Notes: generated by a model not told the origin, from the letters alone. Positions 51,158 through 61,098 are shown, counted from the first letter of the stretch. The stretch: 64,000 nucleotides of DNA from Actinomadura rudentiformis (GCF_008923185.1 NZ_WBMT01000001.1:682001-746000); one strand, 5' to 3'. Program-made: numbers and translations.

Positions 51158-52675
51158 ATGGCCGACTTCGTCGGAGCGCTCGACCAGGGGACGACGAGCA
51201 CCCGATTCATGATCTTCGACCACGGCGGCAACGAGATCGCCCGCCACCAGCTCGAACACGAGCAGATCCTGCCCCAGGCGGGCTGGGTCGAGCACAACCC
51301 CACCGAGATCTGGGAACGCACCCGCGCCGTCATCCAGACGACCCTCAACCAGGCAGGCCTGGGCCACCAGGACCTCGCCGCGCTCGGCATCACCAACCAG
51401 CGCGAGACGACCGTCGTCTGGAACAAGCGGACGGGCCGCCCCTACTACAACGCGATCGTGTGGCAGGACACCCGCACCGACCGGATCGCCTCGGCGCTGG
51501 AGCGCGACGGGCGCGGCGAGACGATCCGGCACCGGGCAGGGCTGCCGCCCGCCACCTACTTCAGCGGCGGCAAGGTCCAGTGGATCCTGGACAACGTCGA
51601 CGGCGTGCGCGAAGCCGCCGAGAACGGCGAGGCGGTCTTCGGGAACATCGACACCTGGGTCCTGTGGAACCTGACCGGCGGCACCGATGGCGGCGTGCAC
51701 GTCACCGACCCGACCAACGCCAGCCGCACCATGCTGATGGACCTTGAGACGCTGGACTGGGACGACCAGCTGCTGTCGTTCTTCGGCATCCCGCGCGCCA
51801 TGCTGCCCACGATCAAGCCGTCCTCGGCGCCCGACCCGTACGGGATGACCCGCGCGGACGGTCCGCTCGGCGGCGAGGTGGCGCTGTGCGGCGACCTGGG
51901 CGACCAGCAGGCCGCGACGGTCGGGCAGGTGTGCTTCGCACCCGGCGAGGCCAAGAACACCTACGGCACCGGCAACTTCCTGCTGCTCAACACGGGCGGC
52001 GAGCTCGTCCGCTCCAAGGCCGGGATGCTCACCACCGTCTGCTACCAGTTCGGGGAGAGCGCCCCGGTCTACGCCCTCGAAGGGTCGATCGCCGTGACGG
52101 GCTCGGCCGTGCAGTGGCTGCGCGACCAGCTCGGGATCATCTCCGGCGCCTCGCAGAGCGAGTCCCTCGCGGCGCAGGTGGAGGACAACGGCGGCGTCTA
52201 CTTCGTGCCCGCGTTCTCCGGCCTCTTCGCGCCGTACTGGCGATCGGACGCGCGCGGCGCGATCGTCGGGCTCTCCCGCTTCAACACCAACGCACACCTG
52301 GCACGCGCGACGCTGGAGGCGATCTGCTACCAGTCCCGTGACGTCGTGGAGGCGATGCGGGAGGACTCAGGGGTGTCCCTGGACGTGCTCAAGGTGGACG
52401 GCGGCGTCACGGCCAACGAGCTGTGCATGCAGCTCCAGGCCGACATCCTCGGCGTCCCGGTCTCCAAGCCGGTCGTCGCCGAGACCACCGCCCTGGGCGC
52501 GGCCTACGCAGCGGGCCTCGCCGTCGGATTCTGGCGTAACACCGACGAGCTGCGGCAGAACTGGAACGAGGACAAGCGCTGGCAGCCGGAGTGGGACGAG
52601 GAGAAACGCGATAAGGGCTACGCCGGCTGGCGCAAGGCCGTCGAACGCACCTTCGGCTGGGTCGACGTGGACTGA
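51158..52675 (+). CDS. glpK: Glycerol kinase
   Basis: 505-residue FGGY-family kinase making glycerol 3-phosphate. Seen: [15 protein letters not shown] (phosphate 1), [39 protein letters not shown] and [20 protein letters not shown]. It is cotranscribed with glpF. Its stop lies in the first of three 16-bp repeats. Confidence 0.96.
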   Translation: MADFVGALDQGTTSTRFMIFDHGGNEIARHQLEHEQILPQAGWVEHNPTEIWERTRAVIQTTLNQAGLGHQDLAALGITNQRETTVVWNKRTGRPYYNAIVWQDTRTDRIASALERDGRGETIRHRAGLPPATYFSGGKVQWILDNVDGVREAAENGEAVFGNIDTWVLWNLTGGTDGGVHVTDPTNASRTMLMDLETLDWDDQLLSFFGIPRAMLPTIKPSSAPDPYGMTRADGPLGGEVALCGDLGDQQAATVGQVCFAPGEAKNTYGTGNFLLLNTGGELVRSKAGMLTTVCYQFGESAPVYALEGSIAVTGSAVQWLRDQLGIISGASQSESLAAQVEDNGGVYFVPAFSGLFAPYWRSDARGAIVGLSRFNTNAHLARATLEAICYQSRDVVEAMREDSGVSLDVLKVDGGVTANELCMQLQADILGVPVSKPVVAETTALGAAYAAGLAVGFWRNTDELRQNWNEDKRWQPEWDEEKRDKGYAGWRKAVERTFGWVDVD

Positions 52676-52716
52676 TCCAGGCACAGACTGATCCAGGCAC
52701 AAACTGATCGGCACAC
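52671..52716 (+). repeat. 16-bp direct repeats overlapping the glpK stop
   Basis: ACTGATCCAGGCACAG (52671), ACTGATCCAGGCACAA (52687) and a truncated ACTGATC-GGCACA (52703) follow head to tail. The third runs into the hairpin arm. Confidence 0.85.
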
Positions 52717-52767
52717 GAACGTGTACGCCGCCGACCCTCGTCCGGCGGCGTACACGTTCGTGTGCCG
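52709..52767. terminator. Bidirectional terminator with perfect 25-bp arms
   Basis: The arm 52709-52733 is exactly reverse-complementary to 52743-52767 with a 9-nt loop. It lies between the convergent glpK and chaB-like genes and should stop transcription from both sides. Confidence 0.9.
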
Positions 52768-52825
52768 CTGTGTCGTCCTGCGCTGTGTCTCCCTGCGCGG
52801 TGTCTTCCTGCGCGGTCTACTTGCG
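52766..52825. repeat. 15-bp tandem repeats at the end of the ChaB-like gene
   Basis: CGCTGTGTCGTCCTG (52766), CGCTGTGTCTCCCTG (52781), CGCGGTGTCTTCCTG (52796) and a decayed fourth unit (52811) which contains the stop codon of the minus-strand gene. Confidence 0.75.
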
Positions 52826-53230
52826 CGCGGCCGCGGTCTTGCGGCGGTTGGCCTTCTTGATCGCGGACACGAGCTCGTCCTTGGACATCGAGGAGCGGCC
52901 CTCGACGCCGAGCTCCTTGGCGACCTCGTAGAGATGCCGCTTGCTGGCGTTCGCGTCCACCCCTTCGGCGGTCTTGGCGGGGCTCCGGCGGGCGGCGGGC
53001 TCCCCCTTCGCCGCCTGCGCGTCCGACGGCCCCTTCTTGCCGCCGGCCTTGCGCTGCCAGCGGTCGCCGACCTTCTCGAACGTGTGCTTCAGCGCGCTGA
53101 ACGCGGTGCGGTGCGCACGTTCGCCTTCGCCGTATTGATCCACCGCCGAGTCGTGGGCCTTCACCCAGGTGTCCTGGGCCTCCTTCGGAGAACGCCGCAG
53201 GGTCGACGGCATGTCCTGACGGCCAGGCAT
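52817..53230 (-). CDS. ChaB-family protein with C-terminal Rho_N/SAP-like domain
   Basis: 137 residues. An N-terminal ChaB domain (MPSTLRRSPKEAQDTWVKAHDSAVDQYG, in two parts; HRTAFSALKHTFEKVGDRW) is joined by a Lys/Ala/Pro-rich linker to a helical KRHLYEVAKELGVEGRSSMSKDELVSAI motif of the Rho N-terminal/SAP type, likely DNA- or RNA-binding, ending in a basic tail. AAAGGAG precedes ATG 53230. Function unknown; related proteins are stress-associated in actinomycetes. Confidence 0.87.
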   Translation of the reverse strand: MPGRQDMPSTLRRSPKEAQDTWVKAHDSAVDQYGEGERAHRTAFSALKHTFEKVGDRWQRKAGGKKGPSDAQAAKGEPAARRSPAKTAEGVDANASKRHLYEVAKELGVEGRSSMSKDELVSAIKKANRRKTAAARK

Positions 53231-53306
53231 GAGTCGCTCCTTTCGTGCGATTCCTCTGTCAGGGACGCCCTACCCAGGACGAACTACCTCACTCGGATTG
53301 CCCGGA

Positions 53307-54263
53307 TCACGCCGAACGGGCGGGCAGCGGCTCTCTCGCGCACCATTCGATCGTCCTTCGCAGGCCTTCCTTCACCGGAACCTCCGGCTCCCAGCCGAGG
53401 ACCTCCTTGGCGAGGCCGATGTCGGGCCTGCGCACCGCCGGGTCGTCCACGGGCCGCTCGATGAACCGCAGCCTGGACCGCGAGCCGGTCAGCTCGATGA
53501 TCAGCAGGGCGAGGTCGGCCATGGACAGTTCGTAGGGGCTGCCGATGTTCACCGGCCCGGGGTGGTCCGACAGCGCCAGTGCCAGGATGCCCCGGATCGT
53601 GTCGTCGACGTAGCAGATCGAGCGGGTCTGCGAGCCGTCCCCGGTGACGGTGAGCGCCTCGCCGGCCAGCGCCTGCCGGATGAACGTCGGGATGGCGCGG
53701 CCGTCGTCGGGGCGCATCCGCGGGCCGTAGGTGTTGAAGATGCGCACGATCGCCGTGTCGGCCCCGCGTGACTCGCGGAACGCGGCGGTGAGCGCCTCCC
53801 CGAACCGTTTGGCCTCGTCGTACACGCTGCGCGGCCCGATCGGGTTGACGTTGCCCCAGTACGACTCGGCCTGCGGGTGCTCCAGCGGATCGCCGTACAC
53901 CTCCGAGGTGGAGGCCAGGACCAGCCGCGCACCCTTGTTCTCGGCCAGTTCGAGCGCGTTGCGGGTGCCCTGGCTGCCGACGTCCAGCGTCTGGATCGGC
54001 CAGCGGAGGTAGTCGGCCGGAGAGGCGGCGGAGGCGAAATGGAACACGTGGCTCACCGGCCCCGACACCCAGATCGGCTCGGTCAGGTCGCGCCTCTGGA
54101 ACTCGAAGTCCCCCCGTCCGGTCAGGTGCGTGACGTTGCGGGCGGCGCCCGTCAGCAGATTATCCAGGCAGACGACGGCGAACCCCTGGGCCAGCAGTGC
54201 CTGGCACAGATGGGATCCGAGAAACCCCGCTCCTCCCGTCACGACGGCGCGCCGAGGTGTCAT
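53307..54263 (-). CDS. NAD-dependent nucleotide-sugar epimerase/decarboxylase, UXS-like
   Basis: 318-residue extended SDR. Rossmann [14 protein letters not shown], substrate and catalytic residues [16 protein letters not shown] and [13 protein letters not shown] (YxxxK), ARIF-like [17 protein letters not shown], and [12 protein letters not shown]. The segment [19 protein letters not shown] closely resembles UDP-glucuronate decarboxylase (UDP-xylose synthase) rather than HldD. ATG 54263 follows AAGGAG. It is the last gene of the glycan operon; the upstream GT9 gene overlaps its first 104 bp. Confidence 0.88.
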   Translation of the reverse strand: MTPRRAVVTGGAGFLGSHLCQALLAQGFAVVCLDNLLTGAARNVTHLTGRGDFEFQRRDLTEPIWVSGPVSHVFHFASAASPADYLRWPIQTLDVGSQGTRNALELAENKGARLVLASTSEVYGDPLEHPQAESYWGNVNPIGPRSVYDEAKRFGEALTAAFRESRGADTAIVRIFNTYGPRMRPDDGRAIPTFIRQALAGEALTVTGDGSQTRSICYVDDTIRGILALALSDHPGPVNIGSPYELSMADLALLIIELTGSRSRLRFIERPVDDPAVRRPDIGLAKEVLGWEPEVPVKEGLRRTIEWCAREPLPARSA

Positions 54264-55227
54264 GGTGAGCTCCTTCCTGATCATGAGTGTGTGCGGGGAC
54301 CGTCAGCAGGTGCACGGCCGCGTCGAGCACCCGGCCCGTGGAGATCTCCAGCAGGCCCGGGTCGGGCTCGGTCCCGTGCGGATCGCCCTGCCGTCCCATC
54401 CAGAGGACCCGGTGCTCGGGCCGCTCCGGCGGGCCCCAGCGGTCCGGCGGCGTCGGGCCGAACAGCAGGACCGACGGGGTGCGGTAAGCGGTGGCGAGGT
54501 GGCCGGTGCCGGTGTCGCCACAGATCACCAGTCGGGCCTCGGCGATGAGGGCGGCCAGTTCGAGCAGGGACGTGCCACCGGAGAGGTCGGCACCGGGACC
54601 GAGCCCGGCCCGCGCGGCGACCTCCCGGGCGAGCCCGGTCTCGGTGGGCCCGCCGGTCACCACGACCCGCTCGCCGCGGGCGCGCAGGGCCGCGGCGACG
54701 GCCGCGAAGCGGTCCAGCGGCCAGCGGCGGGCGGGGAAGCCCGCACCGGGGTGCAGGACCACCGCTCCGGGCGCCGGCGACTTCCGGGGCGGCGGCGGCA
54801 GGTCGAGATCGTCGGGGTCGGCGTCGCAGCCGAGTCCGGCGACCAGCCGGCACCACCGCGCGACCTCGTGCTCACCGGGGTCCCACGCCGGACCCTCCAC
54901 CTCGGGCACGTCCGGATGGGCGAACGCGTGCAGCCGGCCCGGCCGCAGCGTCTGCAGCGCGCGATGGCTCTGCGGGCCGCTGCCGTGGAGATTCACGGCG
55001 AGGCTGACCGGCCCGTATGCGGGAAGCCGGTCCAGGTCAGGGGTCGGCAGGACGTCGTCCACGGCGCCCGTGAGCAGTGCGAGCGGGGCCAGCGGCCAGG
55101 GCGTCGCGAGCATCAGGTTCCGGCCGGGCAGGCCGCGCCGGAGCGCCCGCAGCGCGGGCACCGCGGTCAGCAGGTCGCCCAGCCCGAGCGCCCGCAGGAC
55201 CAGGACGTCCGGGCCCCTCAGGGCCAC
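54160..55227 (-). CDS. Glycosyltransferase family 9 (heptosyltransferase-like)
   Basis: 355 residues. [24 protein letters not shown] at the N-terminus, [22 protein letters not shown] and [31 protein letters not shown] (parts) are the GT9/ADP-heptosyltransferase signatures. GTG 55227 overlaps the SDR stop by 10 bp. The conserved part ends near 54290; the stop falls only at 54160, inside the epimerase gene, giving an unusual same-strand overlap and a non-conserved tail. Confidence 0.87.
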   Translation of the reverse strand: MALRGPDVLVLRALGLGDLLTAVPALRALRRGLPGRNLMLATPWPLAPLALLTGAVDDVLPTPDLDRLPAYGPVSLAVNLHGSGPQSHRALQTLRPGRLHAFAHPDVPEVEGPAWDPGEHEVARWCRLVAGLGCDADPDDLDLPPPPRKSPAPGAVVLHPGAGFPARRWPLDRFAAVAAALRARGERVVVTGGPTETGLAREVAARAGLGPGADLSGGTSLLELAALIAEARLVICGDTGTGHLATAYRTPSVLLFGPTPPDRWGPPERPEHRVLWMGRQGDPHGTEPDPGLLEISTGRVLDAAVHLLTVPAHTHDQEGAHHDTSARRRDGRSGVSRIPSVPGTAGPGVRRRLPG

Positions 55228-55895
55228 GACGGCTCCCGCGCGGGGCAGACCACCAGCTCGCGCACCTCGCAGCCGGGCGGCTGGGCCAGCGCGAACGCCA
55301 CGGCGGCGGCCACGTTCTCGGGCCGGTTGAGCTGGGCGTCCGGCCCGGGCTTGTACTGCTCGTCGCGGCCGTCGAAGAAGGCGGTGTCCATGCCGCCCGG
55401 CACGAGCATCGTGACGCCGACCTGGCCCGCCAGCTCGGCCGCCAGCGCCCGGGTGAAGCCGACCACGCCGAACTTGGACGCGCAGTAGGCGGTCGCGTCG
55501 CTGAGCGCCTTGAGCCCCAGCGTGGACGCGCAGGTGACGACGCGGCCGTTCGGCGCGTGCACGAGGTAGGGGAGGGCGGCGCGCACCACGGCGGCGGTGC
55601 CCATGAGGTTGACCTGGATGACCCGCTCCCAGTCCTCCGCGGGGATGTCGGCCAGCGTGCCGCAGGCGTCGATGCCCGCGGCGGTGACCACCGCGTCCAG
55701 GCCGCCCGCCTGCCGTGCCAGGCTGTGCACGGCGCGTTCCGTGCACGGGCGGTCGGTGAGGTCGGCCTGCATGTTCTCGACGTCGTACTTGGGCGGATGG
55801 CGGTCGATGACCAGCGGGCGCCCGCCGTCGTCGGCGATCCGGCGGGCGACGGCCGCCCCGAGCCCGGAGGCGCCGCCGGTGATGAGCACGTTCAT
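55218..55895 (-). CDS. Short-chain dehydrogenase/reductase
   Basis: 225-residue classical SDR: NVLITGGASGLGAAVARRI (cofactor), VVTAAGID (NAAG-like), Ser in TCASTLGLKA and catalytic YCASK. Substrate probably a sugar nucleotide or sugar phosphate of the operon, by context. ATG 55895 overlaps the hldE stop. Confidence 0.88.
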   Translation of the reverse strand: MNVLITGGASGLGAAVARRIADDGGRPLVIDRHPPKYDVENMQADLTDRPCTERAVHSLARQAGGLDAVVTAAGIDACGTLADIPAEDWERVIQVNLMGTAAVVRAALPYLVHAPNGRVVTCASTLGLKALSDATAYCASKFGVVGFTRALAAELAGQVGVTMLVPGGMDTAFFDGRDEQYKPGPDAQLNRPENVAAAVAFALAQPPGCEVRELVVCPAREPSWP

Positions 55896-57325
55896 GAGGT
55901 GATTCCCTTCGTGGTCGCCAGCAGTCGGGTGGTGGAACGTCCTTCGAGGAGCGGCAGCAGGACCACCTCGCCGCCGTGGCGGCGGACGGTGTCGGCTTCG
56001 GGCAGCGGGCTTCCGGCGTAGTCGGCGCCCTTCACCCAGATGTCGGGGCGCAGCCGCTCGATGAGGGGGACCGGGGTGTCGTCCTCGAAGATCACCGCCG
56101 CGTCCACCGCCGCCAGTGCCTGCAGGACGCGGACGCGGTCCGCGGACTGTGTCACCGGCCGGCCGGAGCCCTTGCGGCGGCGCACCGAGGCGTCGGAGTT
56201 GACGCAGACGATGAGGCAGTCGCCCAGCCTCCGGGCCTGTTCGAGGAGGCGGACGTGCCCCGCGTGCAGCAGGTCGAAGCAGCCGCCGGTCGCGACGACC
56301 GTGCCGCCCGCCCGCCGGGTGCGCTCGATGACGTCCCAGGCGTCGTCGCCGCGTTGCGGCGGGATCCGGGGCGAGCCCGTCCGGGCCAGCCGTTCGGCGA
56401 CGGCCGAGGCCGCGCCCGACTTGACGAAGTCCGAGGCCCGCCGGACCCCGGCGCTGACGGCCTCGGTGAGCGACCCGCCGTCGCCGAGCACCTCGGTGGT
56501 CCGGGCCGCGAAGCTGTCACCGGCGCCGCACGGGTCGCCCGGCGCGGCCTCCGCCGGCGCAAGGAACGGCTCAGGCTCGCCGTTGCAGAGCACGGCGCCG
56601 TTCGCGCCCAGCGTCACGGCGACGCCTTCGAGGCCCCAGCGTTCGGCGAGGTAACGGCCCCGGCGGGTGGTGGCCGACAATCCCGAGCCTTCGATCTGCA
56701 CGTTGTCGCGGGCCGTGAGGCGGGCGGCCTCGTCCTCGTTGGGGGTCAGCAGGCGCGTGCCGGGTACGGGCGCCTCGCCGCGGGGGTGCGGGTCCCAGAG
56801 GATCGGGACGTCGGGCGCCAGTTCGGTGAGCAGGGTCCGCACCGCGGCGTGCCGGGTGACGCCCCGCCCGTAGTCGGAGACCAGGACGGCGGCCGCCCGG
56901 CCGAGCGCCTCGGTGACGCGCGGGCCGACGGGCCCGTCGCGCGCTTCGCCGTCGCCCGTGTCGAGGCGCGCCACGGACTGGTCCTGGGCCCTGACGCGCA
57001 CCTTGCAGGGGGTGGTCCCGTGCAGTGGGAAGGCTGCGACCTCGAGGTGCGGTTCGAGGAGTGCGCGCAGCCGCCGGCCGGGCTCGTCGTCGGCGAGGGC
57101 GGCGACCAGCACGACCTCGCGGCCGTCTGCCGCCGCCAGCAGCGCGGCGAGCCCCGCCCCACCTGGCCGGGGCAGTTCGGTGGCCTGCTCGATGACCGGG
57201 ACGGGAGCGTCGGGGCAGAGCCGCCGGGCGCTTCCTGCGATGTCGATGTCCAGCAGGACGTCGCCTACGACGACCAGCGGCGCGCTCACGTCGTCCCACG
57301 CGCTCATTTCGCTACGCCGTGTCAC
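55892..57325 (-). CDS. hldE: Bifunctional heptose 7-phosphate kinase/heptose 1-phosphate adenylyltransferase
   Basis: 477 residues, the same length as E. coli HldE. N-terminal PfkB kinase (LVVVGDVLLDIDIAG, GAGDSFAART at ~260-275) phosphorylates D-glycero-D-manno-heptose 7-phosphate; the C-terminal nucleotidyltransferase (GGCFDLLHAGHVRLLEQARRLGD in parts, HxGH at ~350; VKGADYAGSPLPEADTV) makes ADP-heptose. GTG 57325 overlaps the gmhA stop; ATG 57307 is a second option. Confidence 0.92.
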   Translation of the reverse strand: MTRRSEMSAWDDVSAPLVVVGDVLLDIDIAGSARRLCPDAPVPVIEQATELPRPGGAGLAALLAAADGREVVLVAALADDEPGRRLRALLEPHLEVAAFPLHGTTPCKVRVRAQDQSVARLDTGDGEARDGPVGPRVTEALGRAAAVLVSDYGRGVTRHAAVRTLLTELAPDVPILWDPHPRGEAPVPGTRLLTPNEDEAARLTARDNVQIEGSGLSATTRRGRYLAERWGLEGVAVTLGANGAVLCNGEPEPFLAPAEAAPGDPCGAGDSFAARTTEVLGDGGSLTEAVSAGVRRASDFVKSGAASAVAERLARTGSPRIPPQRGDDAWDVIERTRRAGGTVVATGGCFDLLHAGHVRLLEQARRLGDCLIVCVNSDASVRRRKGSGRPVTQSADRVRVLQALAAVDAAVIFEDDTPVPLIERLRPDIWVKGADYAGSPLPEADTVRRHGGEVVLLPLLEGRSTTRLLATTKGITS

Positions 57326-57906
57326 GTCGACACTCCCAAGGTCTCGTCGACCACACCGCAGAGCAGATGGACGGCGGCGAGGTGGATCTCCTGGACGGTG
57401 GACGTGGCCGGGGCGTCCACCATGATCGCCTCGTCACAGGCCGTGGCGAGCGGGTTGGGGCCGGGCCCGGTGATCGCCCAGGCGGTCATCCCGATCCGGT
57501 GGGCGACGTGGGCCGCCGCGATCACGTTGGGGCTGCGGCCGCTGGTGGACAGGCAGATGAGCACGTCGCCGGTGCGCCCGTGCGCCTGGACCTGGCGGGC
57601 GAAGACGTTGACCGGGCCGTAGTCGTTCCCGATGGCGGTGGCCGCGGAGGTGTCGCCGTGCAGCGGGATCGCGGACAGGGGGCGGCGGTCGGTCTCGAAA
57701 CGTCCCACCAGCTCGGCCGTCAGATGCTGGGCCTCGGCCGCGCTGCCGCCGTTGCCGCAGGCGAGCAGCCTGCCGCCGCGGCCGAGCACGTGGCCGAGAT
57801 GGCGTCCCCACGCGGTGACGGTCGGCGTCCACTCCCGGAACCGCAGCGCCGCGTCGGCCAGCGCCTCCAGTCTCTGCTCCTGCAAGGTGGCGACGCGCGG
57901 GCTCAT
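57322..57906 (-). CDS. gmhA: Sedoheptulose 7-phosphate isomerase (SIS domain)
   Basis: 194 residues, like GmhA. LLACGNGGSAAEAQHLTAELVGRFE, PLHGDTSAATAIGNDYG and CLSTSGRSPNVIAAA show the SIS fold and substrate loop. First step from sedoheptulose 7-phosphate to ADP-heptose. ATG 57906 overlaps the upstream glycosyltransferase stop. Confidence 0.93.
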   Translation of the reverse strand: MSPRVATLQEQRLEALADAALRFREWTPTVTAWGRHLGHVLGRGGRLLACGNGGSAAEAQHLTAELVGRFETDRRPLSAIPLHGDTSAATAIGNDYGPVNVFARQVQAHGRTGDVLICLSTSGRSPNVIAAAHVAHRIGMTAWAITGPGPNPLATACDEAIMVDAPATSTVQEIHLAAVHLLCGVVDETLGVST

Positions 57907-59117
57907 ACCGGCACCTCGCAACGCGCCATGGCCCGTTCGTAGACCGAGACCGTGTCGCGGCCGACGCGCTCCCACGAGTAGCACGACCGCGCCCGGTCCG
58001 CTCCGGCCACCCCCATCGCCGCCCGGAGTGCGGGGTCGGCGAGCAGGTCCCGGATGCAGCTCGCGGCCTGGACGGCGCGGCGCGGCGGTACGTGGACGCC
58101 CGTCACCCGGTCGACCACCGTGTCGACGTGGCCGCCGACACCGGTCGCCACCACGGGCACCCCGCACGCCATGGCCTCCAGCGGCACCATGCCGAACGGC
58201 TCGTACCAGGGCAGCGTGACGACCAGGTCGGCCGACCGCAGCAACTCGGGGACGTCGTTCCGGCCCACCCGGCCCAGGAAGGACACCCGGCCGGTGACGC
58301 CCGCCGCCGCCGCGACGCCGCGGAGCCGCCGGACCTCCGGGTCGCCGTCGAGCTGCGACTCGGGAGGCCCGCCCGCGACGAGCAGTTCGGCCTTCGGCAC
58401 GCGGACGAGCGCCTCGATGGCGGTGTCGACGCCCTTGCGCTCGACCAGCCGGGACAGTGCGACGAGGCGGGGTCTGCCGTTGGCCGGGTCGGCGGGACCG
58501 TGCGGAACGAACCGCTTCAGATCGACTCCGCAGGGGACCACGGTGATCCGGGTCCTCGGGACGCCCATCCGGATGAGCTCACCGGTCTCGTCGGAGCAGG
58601 TGGCGATGACGGCGTCCGCCGTCCGGCCGATCGCCCGTTCGAGCCGGATGCGCCCGGGCGGGCTGGTGTCCTTGTCGCCCTGGTGGCGGCGCTTGACGGT
58701 GCCGAGCGCGTGGTACGTCTGGACCACCGGCAGCCGCGGCGTCTGCGCGTCGGCGGCCTGGATCGCCGCCACCCCGCTCATCCAGAAGTGGGCATGGACG
58801 ACGTCCGGCGGCGCGTTCGACCACCGCTCCGCCAGGTAGCGGCCGAAGTCCGGCATGTACGGCAGCAGCCTGTCTTTCGGCACCGGCTCGGGCGGCCCGG
58901 CGGGGACGTGCTCGACGGTCACTCCGGGAGCCAGCCGGACCCGCGACGGCAGGTCGGCGGCGTCCCGCCGCGTGTAGACGGTGACGTGGTGTCCCTGCCT
59001 GCCGAGCTCGGTGGCGAGGTCGGCGACGAACACGTTCTGCCCGCCGGCGTCCGCGCCGCCCAGCCCGTCGACGGCGGCGAGCGGGCTCGCGTGCTCGGAG
59101 ACCATGGCTATCTTCAT
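57903..59117 (-). CDS. Glycosyltransferase family 4 (GT-B)
   Basis: 404 residues. N-terminal half MVSEHASPLAAVDGLGGADAGGQNVFV resembles MshA/sucrose-phosphate synthase-type GT4s (split here), DVVHAHFWMSG, and C-terminal sugar-nucleotide motif LVVTLPWYEPFGMVPLEAMACG with the EX7E motif. ATG 59117. Cytoplasmic assembly of the operon's glycan is likely. Confidence 0.9.
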   Translation of the reverse strand: MKIAMVSEHASPLAAVDGLGGADAGGQNVFVADLATELGRQGHHVTVYTRRDAADLPSRVRLAPGVTVEHVPAGPPEPVPKDRLLPYMPDFGRYLAERWSNAPPDVVHAHFWMSGVAAIQAADAQTPRLPVVQTYHALGTVKRRHQGDKDTSPPGRIRLERAIGRTADAVIATCSDETGELIRMGVPRTRITVVPCGVDLKRFVPHGPADPANGRPRLVALSRLVERKGVDTAIEALVRVPKAELLVAGGPPESQLDGDPEVRRLRGVAAAAGVTGRVSFLGRVGRNDVPELLRSADLVVTLPWYEPFGMVPLEAMACGVPVVATGVGGHVDTVVDRVTGVHVPPRRAVQAASCIRDLLADPALRAAMGVAGADRARSCYSWERVGRDTVSVYERAMARCEVPV

Positions 59118-60109
59118 CGGGTCACCTCCGTGAGAATGCGGTTCCAGTCGCGCAGGAAGCGCGGCAGTGCGTACCGTTCGAGTGCGGCCGCCCGCGCCTC
59201 CTTGCCCATCTGGCGGGCGCGGAGCGGGTCGGCGACGAGTGAACGGGCGGCGGCGGTGAGGGTGTCGACCCGGGTCGACAGCACGCCCGCCTCGGGCGGC
59301 ACGGCCTCGATCGCCTCGGTGGTGGCCAGGGCCACCACCGGCAGGCCGAGCATCATGGCCTCGATGAGCGCCAGCCCGAGCGACGTCCACCGGTAGGGGT
59401 GGACGTAGACGCGGCGGCGCGCGAGCTCGGCGTGCATCTGGTGCTGCGGCAGGTCCTCGAAGGTCCACAGCGACTCGGCCGGGATGCCCAGCCGGTCTGG
59501 GACGTCGGCGACGTTCATGCCGAACAGGTCGATCGGGACGCTCCGGGCGAACTCGGCGAGCAGGTCGGTCCCGGCCACCCGGCCGCGGCGCAGGGGATCG
59601 TTGACGACCACGCCCGCGCGCGGCCAGTGGCCCTCGAACCGGTAACCCGGATCGACGATCCCATGCTCGACGACCATGGTCGGCGCCCGGCCGCAGTTCC
59701 AGAAGAGCTGGTTGAAATGGGTGACGTGCACGACCGGGATGTCCGATCGGTCATGCAGGAAGTGGCGGCTGTCCGGCACCACCTCGCCCGGCGAGCTCGC
59801 GTCGGCCGCGGTCCGGCGCGGGGTGTCGTGCTCGACGTAGACGGCCGGGATGTCGCGCCCGGGCCGCCTGCCCAGCCACTCCTCGGCGAGGGCGAGCTCG
59901 TGCGGCCGCTGGAGGACGACCACGTCGACGTCCTCGTCCCGCAGCCGGTCGCAGGGCACCTCGAGTACATCGTCCGGCCAGGTGAAGGTCTCCGGGCGGC
60001 CCTTCCCGTCGGGGCCGCGGTCCCGGGTGACCGGTACGAGCGTGGTGTGCTCGCCATGGACGAACGACGTCGCCCACGATCCGTGCACGTGCCAGAGCAG
60101 TACTCTCAT
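59114..60109 (-). CDS. Glycosyltransferase (GT-B, family 4-like)
   Basis: 331 residues. RVLLWHVHGSWATSFVHGEH at the N-terminus, AVYVEHDTPRRTA, and the C-terminal VYVHPYRWTSLGLALIEAMMLGLP donor-binding segment with EX7E. It overlaps neighbours by 4 bp on both sides. Donor and acceptor unknown. Confidence 0.86.
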   Translation of the reverse strand: MRVLLWHVHGSWATSFVHGEHTTLVPVTRDRGPDGKGRPETFTWPDDVLEVPCDRLRDEDVDVVVLQRPHELALAEEWLGRRPGRDIPAVYVEHDTPRRTAADASSPGEVVPDSRHFLHDRSDIPVVHVTHFNQLFWNCGRAPTMVVEHGIVDPGYRFEGHWPRAGVVVNDPLRRGRVAGTDLLAEFARSVPIDLFGMNVADVPDRLGIPAESLWTFEDLPQHQMHAELARRRVYVHPYRWTSLGLALIEAMMLGLPVVALATTEAIEAVPPEAGVLSTRVDTLTAAARSLVADPLRARQMGKEARAAALERYALPRFLRDWNRILTEVTR

Positions 60110-61098
60110 CGGGCGATCAGCTCCTCCAACGCGGCGACGACCTGGCCGGCCGTGACGGAGGACAGGCAGGGATGCCCCTCCACCGGGCACTCCCGGGCCC
60201 TGCTGTCACGGCAGGGCGCCTCCTGGTCGCCCAGCAGCGCGACCGGCACTCCATGGGGCGCCCACCGGGCGGCCGGCACGGTCGGCGCGAACAGCGAGAC
60301 CACCGGGGTGCCGGCCGCCGCCGACAGATGGGCCGGGCCGGTGTTCCCGGCGATCACGGCGTCGGCCCCCGCCAGCACCGCCGCGAGCTCGGGAAGGGCG
60401 GTCCTGCCGCCGAGGTCCAGGCCGTCGGTGCCCGCGACGTACGCCGTCAGCTCCTTCTCGTCACGGTGACCGGTCACGACGACGCGATGACCCGACGCGG
60501 CGAGCCTGGCCACCGCCTCGGCGCAGCGTTCACGCGGCCAGGCGCGCGCGGGGACCGAGGTACCGGGATGGACGACGACGTAGCCGGGGCCGCCGGTGAG
60601 CGCGGTGATGTCGGGGAGCTGCCCGCGGATCCGCGGCCGGGTGTCGGCGGGCGCCGGGAAGCCCGCCGCCGTGGTGAGCGCCAGCATGCGCAGCGTCTCC
60701 GGGATGTCGTCCTCGCACCGGTGCCGCAGGTCGAGCAGCGATCCGGGATAGTCGTCGCTGATGCCGCCGATCCAGGGGATCCCGGCCAGGCGGAACAGCA
60801 GCGCCAGCGGAAGCGGCGATTGGTGGAACGAGGTGAAGATGAGGGCACGGTCGAACCTGCGGACGGCGCGGACGAGCCCGTCCACCGCCGCGGCCTCGAC
60901 CGGGCCCGGCTCGGGGTCGATCCACGGCGCGCACCACTCGATGACGCCGTCGAGGCCGGGCAGCAGGTCGGCGGCCGCTCGGCCGCGCGGGCCGCACAGC
61001 ATCACGACCTCGTCGGCCCGCGCCGCGACGGCGCGCACGGCGGGCTCGGACAGCAGCACGTCCCCGAGGTTGTCCAGGCGCACGACGAGGACCTTCAC
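60106..61098 (-). CDS. Glycosyltransferase family 9 (heptosyltransferase-like)
   Basis: 330 residues. VLVVRLDNLGDVLLSEPAVRAVAA, VVVHPGTSVPARAWPRERC and ADAVIAGNTGPAHLSAAAGTPVVSLFAP (two parts) are GT9 signatures; LGDQEAPCRDSRARECPVEGHPCL resembles the Cys-rich end of heptosyltransferases (split). GTG 61098. With two GT9 enzymes and an ADP-heptose pathway in one operon, heptose transfer is the natural reading. Confidence 0.9.
   Translation of the reverse strand: MKVLVVRLDNLGDVLLSEPAVRAVAARADEVVMLCGPRGRAAADLLPGLDGVIEWCAPWIDPEPGPVEAAAVDGLVRAVRRFDRALIFTSFHQSPLPLALLFRLAGIPWIGGISDDYPGSLLDLRHRCEDDIPETLRMLALTTAAGFPAPADTRPRIRGQLPDITALTGGPGYVVVHPGTSVPARAWPRERCAEAVARLAASGHRVVVTGHRDEKELTAYVAGTDGLDLGGRTALPELAAVLAGADAVIAGNTGPAHLSAAAGTPVVSLFAPTVPAARWAPHGVPVALLGDQEAPCRDSRARECPVEGHPCLSSVTAGQVVAALEELIAR

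Noticed and set aside
48341-52297. Two >600-codon minus-strand frames opposite the ThDP enzyme and glpF-glpK
   Set aside because: Shadows of clear plus-strand genes; no conserved motifs.
53307-54263. Assignment of the epimerase as HldD
   Set aside because: The sequence around [11 protein letters not shown] and [14 protein letters not shown] matches UDP-glucuronate decarboxylases much better than ADP-heptose epimerases.
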